From DAMCZI01 sp032095175 (GTDB lineage Bacteria; Bacillota; Clostridia; Clostridiales; Caloramatoraceae), in NCBI GenBank assembly GCA_032095175.1, contig DAMCZI010000024.1, forward strand, positions 12,798 through 76,797: a DNA stretch of 64,000 bases. Reading direction: 5' to 3'. The notes beneath the pieces were generated by a model. That model ran no database searches. It worked only from the letters and a program-made list of their open reading frames with translations, and was not told the origin of the DNA. Shown piece after piece: positions 58,879-64,000 of this stretch. Within the stretch, counting starts at the first letter, position 1, and every line of letters begins with the position of its first letter. The position numbers and the translations under genes are program-made.

Positions 58879-59910
58879 GTGAATCTTGATGATAGAAAAA
58901 AAATAATATTAAATGCTATAATTGATGACTATATTGAGACTGCCGAGCCTGTTGGTTCAAGGACTATAGCAAAGAAATATGAGGTGGGAGTAAGTTCTGC
59001 TACCATAAGAAATGAGATGTCGGATCTTGAGGAGCTTGGATATCTTGAACAACCTCATACTTCAGCAGGAAGAGTTCCTTCTGATAAAGGCTATAGATAT
59101 TATGTCAATGAGCTTGTTAAGGTTAATTATCCATCGGAAGACGAAATTCAAGCTATTAAAAAGTTCCTTGAAATAACTACTATAAATGAAATGGATAAAA
59201 TATTAAAAAGGACAACTAAGCTGCTTTCACAGGTTACAAAGTATACATCAGCGATGATATCACCATCTGTAAGTAAAAGCTCTGTAAAATCAATACAGCT
59301 GATGCAGATAACTTCAATGGATATAATTGCAGTAATAGTTACAGAAACGGGAATAATAAAAAATGTTCTAATTAAACTACCAAGAGCAATAACAGTAAAT
59401 ACGCTGATTAGTATAAATAATATGCTTAATGATAAATTGATAGGTCTGACAATTGAGGATATTGATTTATCAGTAATATCATCCATTCAAAATGAGATGT
59501 CTGGCTATTATGAGATACTTAATGCCATAATACCAGCACTCCATGAGAGTTTAAAACCAGAGAGCTGCGATGTTCATTTTGAAGGGGCAACCAATATATT
59601 TAACTACCCTGAATATAACGACTTAGATAAGGCAAAGACTTTCCTATCCATGATGGAAAAAAAGGAAATATTGACAGACATTCTTGCAGAGGATTCAAAT
59701 AAGCTTTCAGTTTCCATAGGAAGTGAAAATTCATTTGAAGAGGTTAAGGAATGCAGTATTGTTAAAGTATCCTATGGTATTGGTGATAAGACAATTGGGA
59801 AAATAGGGGTAATTGGACCTAGAAGGATGAATTATTCCAAGGTTATAGGTGTAATGAAAGGTTTTGCAGACACCTTGAATTCAATGCTTAGGGATCATTT
59901 TGAGGAGTAG
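58879..59910 (+). CDS. hrcA: Heat-inducible repressor HrcA
   Basis: 343 residues. An N-terminal winged helix (NLDDRKKIILNAIIDDYI; later VSSATIRNEMSDLEELGYLE at about 42-61) is followed by the GAF-like and dimerisation regions. It represses its own operon through CIRCE. The start is GTG 58879, 8 nt after AAAGGAGGTGAG; an earlier GTG at 58855 lies inside CIRCE. Confidence 0.96.
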   Translation: MNLDDRKKIILNAIIDDYIETAEPVGSRTIAKKYEVGVSSATIRNEMSDLEELGYLEQPHTSAGRVPSDKGYRYYVNELVKVNYPSEDEIQAIKKFLEITTINEMDKILKRTTKLLSQVTKYTSAMISPSVSKSSVKSIQLMQITSMDIIAVIVTETGIIKNVLIKLPRAITVNTLISINNMLNDKLIGLTIEDIDLSVISSIQNEMSGYYEILNAIIPALHESLKPESCDVHFEGATNIFNYPEYNDLDKAKTFLSMMEKKEILTDILAEDSNKLSVSIGSENSFEEVKECSIVKVSYGIGDKTIGKIGVIGPRRMNYSKVIGVMKGFADTLNSMLRDHFEE

Positions 59911-59937
59911 AAAAATAAAGAATTGAAGGTGATAGAA

Positions 59938-60561
59938 ATGAAAAAAAAAGATGACAATATTCTTAAAGAAAATGATAATGAAAAAGTAAATGAAAAATGT
60001 ACTGAAGAGGAATTAGAAGAATCAAAAGAAAATACTCAAAGCACAGATACTTTAAATGAAAATGAAGAATGTACTAATGAGCCTTGTGAAGATGATTCCA
60101 ACAATTTAGAGGAACTCCAAAAGGCAATTGATGATAAGGAAAAGCAGTGTCAGGAGTATCTAGACATGGCTAGAAGAACCATGGCAGATTTTGATAACTT
60201 TAGAAAAAGGACAGCAAAGGAAAAGGAAGGAATGTATGATGAGGGATTTGGTGATGCAATAAAGGGAATACTTCCTGTTATAGATAACCTTGAAAGAGCT
60301 GTTGCCTTTGATTCTCCTGAATGCAAGGGAATAATCGAAGGAGTTGAGATGGTTTTAAAAATGTTTAGAGACATACTTACAGGTTTTGGAGTAGAGGAAA
60401 TAGCGGCACAGGGAGAAAAGTTCAGCCCTGATTTTCATTATGCCGTTGCACATATAGAAGATGAAAATTTTGAAGATAATGTTGTTATCGATGTCCTTCA
60501 AAAGGGATATAAATATAAAGATAAAATACTTCGCTACAGTATGGTAAAGGTAGCAAATTAA
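59938..60561 (+). CDS. grpE: Nucleotide exchange factor GrpE
   Basis: 207 residues. A long acidic, disordered N-terminal part (to about residue 55, rich in Glu, Asn and Lys) is followed by the coiled coil (LEELQKAIDDKEKQCQEYLD) and the GrpE core with RTMADFDNFRKR and the beta-wing (VEEIAAQGEKFSPDFHYAVA). It speeds ADP release from DnaK. ATG 59938 follows GAAGGTG; the in-frame TTG at 59923 precedes that site. Confidence 0.95.
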   Translation: MKKKDDNILKENDNEKVNEKCTEEELEESKENTQSTDTLNENEECTNEPCEDDSNNLEELQKAIDDKEKQCQEYLDMARRTMADFDNFRKRTAKEKEGMYDEGFGDAIKGILPVIDNLERAVAFDSPECKGIIEGVEMVLKMFRDILTGFGVEEIAAQGEKFSPDFHYAVAHIEDENFEDNVVIDVLQKGYKYKDKILRYSMVKVAN

Positions 60562-60591
60562 TTTGTTTTGTAAGTTAAAGGAGGAAGAAGT

Positions 60592-62415
60592 ATGGGAAAA
60601 GTAATAGGTATTGATCTTGGTACAACAAATTCCTGTGTAGCTTTCATGGAAGGTGGAGAACCAGTTGTTATACCAAACTCAGAAGGAGCAAGAACAACTC
60701 CATCAGTTGTTGCATTTAAACAGGATGGACAGAGAATAGTTGGTCAGGTAGCTAAAAGACAGGCTATAACAAATCCAGATAAAACAATAATGTCAATTAA
60801 GAGACACATGGGTTCAAACTTTAAGGCTAATATAGATGGTAAGGATTTAACTCCTCAAGATATATCTGCTATGGTATTAATGAAGTTAAAACAGGATGCA
60901 GAGGCTTATCTTGGAGAAACTGTAACTCAGGCTGTTATAACAGTACCAGCATATTTCAATGACAGCCAGAGACAGGCAACAAAGGATGCAGGTAAAATTG
61001 CAGGACTTGAGGTTCTAAGAATAATAAACGAACCAACAGCAGCATCCCTTGCATATGGACTTGACAAAATGGAAAAGGATCAGATGATTCTAGTATACGA
61101 CCTTGGTGGAGGAACCTTCGACGTATCCATACTTGAAATAGGTGGAGGAGTTTTTGAGGTTAAATCAACCAATGGTAATACAAAGCTTGGTGGAGATGAC
61201 TTTGACCAGAGAGTAATGGATTACCTTGCTCAGCAGTTTAAAGCTGAAAATGGAATAGATTTAAGAAACGACAAGATGGCTATGCAGAGACTAAAGGAAG
61301 CAGCAGAAAAAGCAAAGATAGAGCTTTCATCATTAGTATCAACAGAAGTAAATCTACCATTTATTACTGCAGATGCAACAGGTCCAAAGCATCTTAACTT
61401 AAATCTTACAAGAGCTAAATTTGACGAGTTAACAGCTGACCTTGTAGACGCTACAATAACTCCTATGAAAAATGCTCTTAAGGATGCAGGACTTACAATA
61501 GATAAGATAGATAAGATACTTTTAGTTGGTGGATCAACTAGAACTCCAGCAGTACAGGAAGCAGTTAAGAACTTTACTGGTAAGGAACCAACAAAGGGAA
61601 TAAATCCTGATGAATGTGTTGCAGTTGGAGCTGCAATTCAGGGAGGAGTATTAAGTGGAGAGGTAAAACAGGACATAGTTCTAGTTGACGTTACACCACT
61701 TTCACTTGGAATAGAAACTCTTGGAGGAGTATGCACATCACTTATTACTAGAAATACTACTGTGCCTACAAGAAAGAGCCAGATATTCTCAACTGCTGCA
61801 GATGGTCAGACATCAGTTGAAATACATGTTCTACAGGGTGAAAGACAGATGGCTGCTGACAATAAGACACTTGGAAGATTTACACTTTCAGGTATTGCAC
61901 CAGCACCAAGAGGAATTCCTCAGATAGAAGTTGCATTTGATATAGATGCAAATGGAATAGTTCATGTATCTGCAAAGGATTTAGGAACTGGCAAAGAAGC
62001 AAACATAACAATAACAGCTTCAACAAACCTTAGCGATGATGAAATCGATTCAAAGGTAAAGGAAGCAGAAAAGTTTGCAGAAGAGGATAAGAAGAGAAAA
62101 GAAGAAATAGAAGTAAGAAACAATGCAGATTCAATTGTATATCAGACTGAAAAGACATTAAAGGAACTTGAAGGAAAAGTAAATCCTGATGAGAAGACTC
62201 AGATTGAAGAAAGATTGAATAAGGTTAAGGATGCATTGAAGGGAACAGATACTGCTGCAATAAAGAGCGCAACTGAGGAGCTTACACAGAAGTTCTATGA
62301 AGTATCATCAAGAATATATCAGCAGAATGCACAGCAGGGACAACAGGGAAACCCAGAACAGGGTGGAAATGATGGAGAAGTACATGCTGATTATGATGTA
62401 AAGGATGATAAATAA
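60592..62415 (+). CDS. dnaK: Chaperone DnaK (Hsp70)
   Basis: 607 residues. The ATPase domain (1 to about 360) has IGIDLGTTNSCVAFMEGG, VYDLGGGTFDVSIL and LLVGGSTRTPAVQEAV. The substrate-binding domain has DVTPLSLGIETLGG, and the lid ends in a Gly/Gln-rich tail (QQNAQQGQQGNPEQGG). Third gene of the HrcA-controlled operon; AAAGGAGGA precedes it. It works with DnaJ and GrpE. Confidence 0.98.
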   Translation: MGKVIGIDLGTTNSCVAFMEGGEPVVIPNSEGARTTPSVVAFKQDGQRIVGQVAKRQAITNPDKTIMSIKRHMGSNFKANIDGKDLTPQDISAMVLMKLKQDAEAYLGETVTQAVITVPAYFNDSQRQATKDAGKIAGLEVLRIINEPTAASLAYGLDKMEKDQMILVYDLGGGTFDVSILEIGGGVFEVKSTNGNTKLGGDDFDQRVMDYLAQQFKAENGIDLRNDKMAMQRLKEAAEKAKIELSSLVSTEVNLPFITADATGPKHLNLNLTRAKFDELTADLVDATITPMKNALKDAGLTIDKIDKILLVGGSTRTPAVQEAVKNFTGKEPTKGINPDECVAVGAAIQGGVLSGEVKQDIVLVDVTPLSLGIETLGGVCTSLITRNTTVPTRKSQIFSTAADGQTSVEIHVLQGERQMAADNKTLGRFTLSGIAPAPRGIPQIEVAFDIDANGIVHVSAKDLGTGKEANITITASTNLSDDEIDSKVKEAEKFAEEDKKRKEEIEVRNNADSIVYQTEKTLKELEGKVNPDEKTQIEERLNKVKDALKGTDTAAIKSATEELTQKFYEVSSRIYQQNAQQGQQGNPEQGGNDGEVHADYDVKDDK

Positions 62416-62421
62416 TTGAAT

Positions 62422-62446
62422 TAAGGAGGGAGCAATTCCCTCCTTA
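62422..62446 (+). other. Hairpin between dnaK and dnaJ
   Basis: AAGGAGGGA pairs with TCCCTCCTT across GCAAT or so, without a T run. It may lower read-through into dnaJ or stabilise the upstream mRNA. Confidence 0.6.
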
Positions 62447-62531
62447 CTATGTGTTATATTTAATCAATGTTGGTTATAAACTATAAAATCATTATTGATT
62501 TATATATACATACATGAAAGGTGGTGAATCT

Positions 62532-63659
62532 ATGGCAAAGGATTATTATGATATACTTGGAGTTACTAGGGAAGCATCTGATGATGATATAAAAAAGGCC
62601 TTTAGAAAGCTTGCACTTAAGTATCATCCTGATAGAAATCCAGATGATAAGGGTGCTGAAGAAAAGTTTAAAGAGATAAATGAAGCCTATCAGGTACTAT
62701 CAGATCCTCAGAAAAAATCACAGTATGATCAGTTTGGTACTACAGATTTTAATGGTCAGGGTGGTTTTGGAGGAGCTGGTTATTCAAATTATGAAGGCTT
62801 TTCTGATATATTTGGGGATATATTTGACTTTTTTGGAGGCGGTGGCGGCAGAAGACCTAAAAATGGACCTCAAAGGGGTGCCGATTTGGAGTATAACCTC
62901 GATTTAACCTTCGAAGAGGCCGCTTTCGGTGTAAAAAAGGACTTAGATATATTTAGAAATGAAAGCTGTCCAACATGCGGTGGAACAGGTGCTAAGCCTG
63001 GAACTTCTCCTGTTACCTGTGATAAGTGTCATGGTACAGGCCAGGCAAAGGTTCAAAGGAACACACCATTTGGAAGCTTTGTAAGCGTTACCACCTGTGA
63101 CAAATGCCATGGTGAGGGTAGAATAATACAGGAACCATGTCAGGATTGTGGTGGAAGAGGAAAGATTAGAAAGAAAAAGGTTGTTTCAATAAATATTCCT
63201 GCTGGCGTTGATAATGGTAATACAATTCCTCTAAGGGGAGAAGGAGAGCCTGGTGTTAAGGGAGGTCCTTCTGGAGATCTATATATAAATATAAGGGTTA
63301 GGCCTCATAAAATATTCAAACGTCAGGGAGTAGACATAGTATGTGAACTGCCAATATCCTTTATAAGAGCTTCTTTAGGCGGAGAGATACTTGTTCCAAC
63401 CCTTGAGGGTGATGTTAAAGAGGCAATACAAGAGGGTACTCAGCCAGGAACTGTTATAAAGCTTAGAGGCAAAGGAATACCAAGAATTAGAGGAAATGGC
63501 AGAGGCGATCTTTATGCAAAGATTAGTGTAGAGATACCTAAAAAGCTTACCGATAGTCAAAGAGAGCTTCTAAAGAAACTTGCTGATGAGTTCGGAGAAG
63601 ATCCATCAGGAGTCAAGAAGAGCTTTATGGACAAATTTAAGGATGCCTTTGGAAATTAA
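62532..63659 (+). CDS. dnaJ: Chaperone DnaJ (Hsp40)
   Basis: 375 residues, a full type I DnaJ: J domain (1 to about 70, with the HPD motif in KYHPDRNP), a Gly/Phe-rich linker, four zinc motifs (CPTCGGTG, CDKCHGTG, CDKCHGEG, CQDCGGRG, about 140-205) and the C-terminal peptide-binding domains. ATG 62532 follows AAAGGTGG; the ATG at 62514 lies before that site. Last gene of the heat-shock operon. Confidence 0.97.
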   Translation: MAKDYYDILGVTREASDDDIKKAFRKLALKYHPDRNPDDKGAEEKFKEINEAYQVLSDPQKKSQYDQFGTTDFNGQGGFGGAGYSNYEGFSDIFGDIFDFFGGGGGRRPKNGPQRGADLEYNLDLTFEEAAFGVKKDLDIFRNESCPTCGGTGAKPGTSPVTCDKCHGTGQAKVQRNTPFGSFVSVTTCDKCHGEGRIIQEPCQDCGGRGKIRKKKVVSINIPAGVDNGNTIPLRGEGEPGVKGGPSGDLYINIRVRPHKIFKRQGVDIVCELPISFIRASLGGEILVPTLEGDVKEAIQEGTQPGTVIKLRGKGIPRIRGNGRGDLYAKISVEIPKKLTDSQRELLKKLADEFGEDPSGVKKSFMDKFKDAFGN

Positions 63660-63674
63660 TCGATATACCAAACG

Positions 63675-63706
63675 TGCTAGGCACACATAAAGTGCCTAGC
63701 ATTTCT
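63675..63706 (+). terminator. Terminator of the hrcA-dnaJ operon
   Basis: TGCTAGGCAC pairs with GTGCCTAGCA across a 7-nt loop, followed by TTTCT. Confidence 0.8.
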
Positions 63707-63739
63707 ATCTTTAAAGCGTAATATAGGGATTATGCGGCG

Positions 63740-64000
63740 TAACGTAATAGTTAGTTTGTACCTTTAAAGACCGTTCCAACCGAGGTATCGGGGCATTTAA
63801 CCCCTTGGAAAACACTCACTGCGTGTTGAAATTCTAAGATTGCATGGATGGCGACAACCTAAGAACATTCGAAACTCATATGCTGCAAGAATTCTACATA
63901 TTTTATTTTTTTAAACATCTTAGGGTCGAACCAATTAAGCAGAGATGTTTAAAAAAATAAAATATAAGAATTCTAGTGCATCATATTTCAAACAATCGAA
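63740..64000. repeat. Long nested palindromic element, copy G (cut by window edge)
   Basis: From TAACGTAATAG at 63740 onward the sequence is the reverse complement of element H (32141-32498), with about 8 differences in 231 bases from 63769 to the edge. The centre AAACATCTTAGGGTCGAACC, AATTAAGCAGAGATGTTT lies near 63930, and the right arm is only partly inside the window. One difference (AGATG for AGCTG) restores a pair in the inner stem. Confidence 0.93.

Overview
This window is a piece of chromosome from a low-GC, anaerobic, spore-forming Firmicute of the clostridial type. The evidence is the AT-rich sequence, the AGGAGG-type ribosome binding sites, the sporulation genes (gpr, two spoIIP copies, a SpoIVFA/SpoIVFB-like protease pair, a Spo0B-like protein), a CIRCE-controlled hrcA-grpE-dnaK-dnaJ operon and a full selenocysteine set (selD, selA, selB, selC). 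The species cannot be named from the sequence alone.

Layout. 0-8.5 kb: polA-coaE-lytic transglycosylase, a tRNA-Leu preceded by a tRNA-Leu remnant, an acetyltransferase/LUD pair, a c-di-AMP (ydaO-type) riboswitch in front of an NlpC/P60 wall hydrolase, a SPOR-domain protein and an ATPase-fold protein. 8.5-30.7 kb: a long cell-shape, division and ribosome block (DUF4321, maf, radC, mreBCD, mrdA, minCDE, rodA, mgsA, M23 and M50 proteases, radical SAM/DUF2344, rng, rplU, rpmA, spo0B-like, obg, yhbY, nadD, yqeK, LCP protein, rsfS). The second half of this block follows the Bacillus order spoIVFA-spoIVFB-rplU-rpmA-spo0B-obg, but prp (ysxB) is missing. 30.7-47.5 kb: a more variable stretch with a NUDIX hydrolase, a lipoprotein, ridA, dacA, comEA, the selenocysteine cluster, an unknown membrane protein, a short-chain dehydrogenase next to a serine-palmitoyltransferase-like enzyme, a P-type ATPase under a manganese (yybP-ykoY) riboswitch and an ECF transporter S component. 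47.5-64 kb: the conserved comEC-holA-rpsT-gpr-spoIIP-lepA-hemW-hrcA-grpE-dnaK-dnaJ order, with spoIIP duplicated.

The genes fall into working groups: wall elongation (MreBCD, PBP2, RodA), division-site placement (MinCDE), engulfment and sigma-factor processing in sporulation (SpoIIP, SpoIVF-like), spore germination (Gpr), ribosome assembly and translation (Obg, YhbY, RsfS, LepA, L21, L27, S20), DNA uptake (ComEA, ComEC), selenoprotein synthesis and heat-shock control.

The most unusual content lies between genes. At least three families of intergenic palindromes are dispersed through the window. (1) A ~330-360 bp nested palindrome has two near-identical copies, at 32.1 kb and at the right edge. 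(2) A ~110 bp hairpin, at 8.9 and 47.4 kb, carries the same central motif. (3) A ~110 bp double hairpin has four copies. Families 1 and 2, and some members of family 3, share a loop core close to TAGGGTCGA. Several other single long hairpins begin at or just after stop codons. No transposase is present, so these look like non-autonomous mobile or structured-RNA elements.
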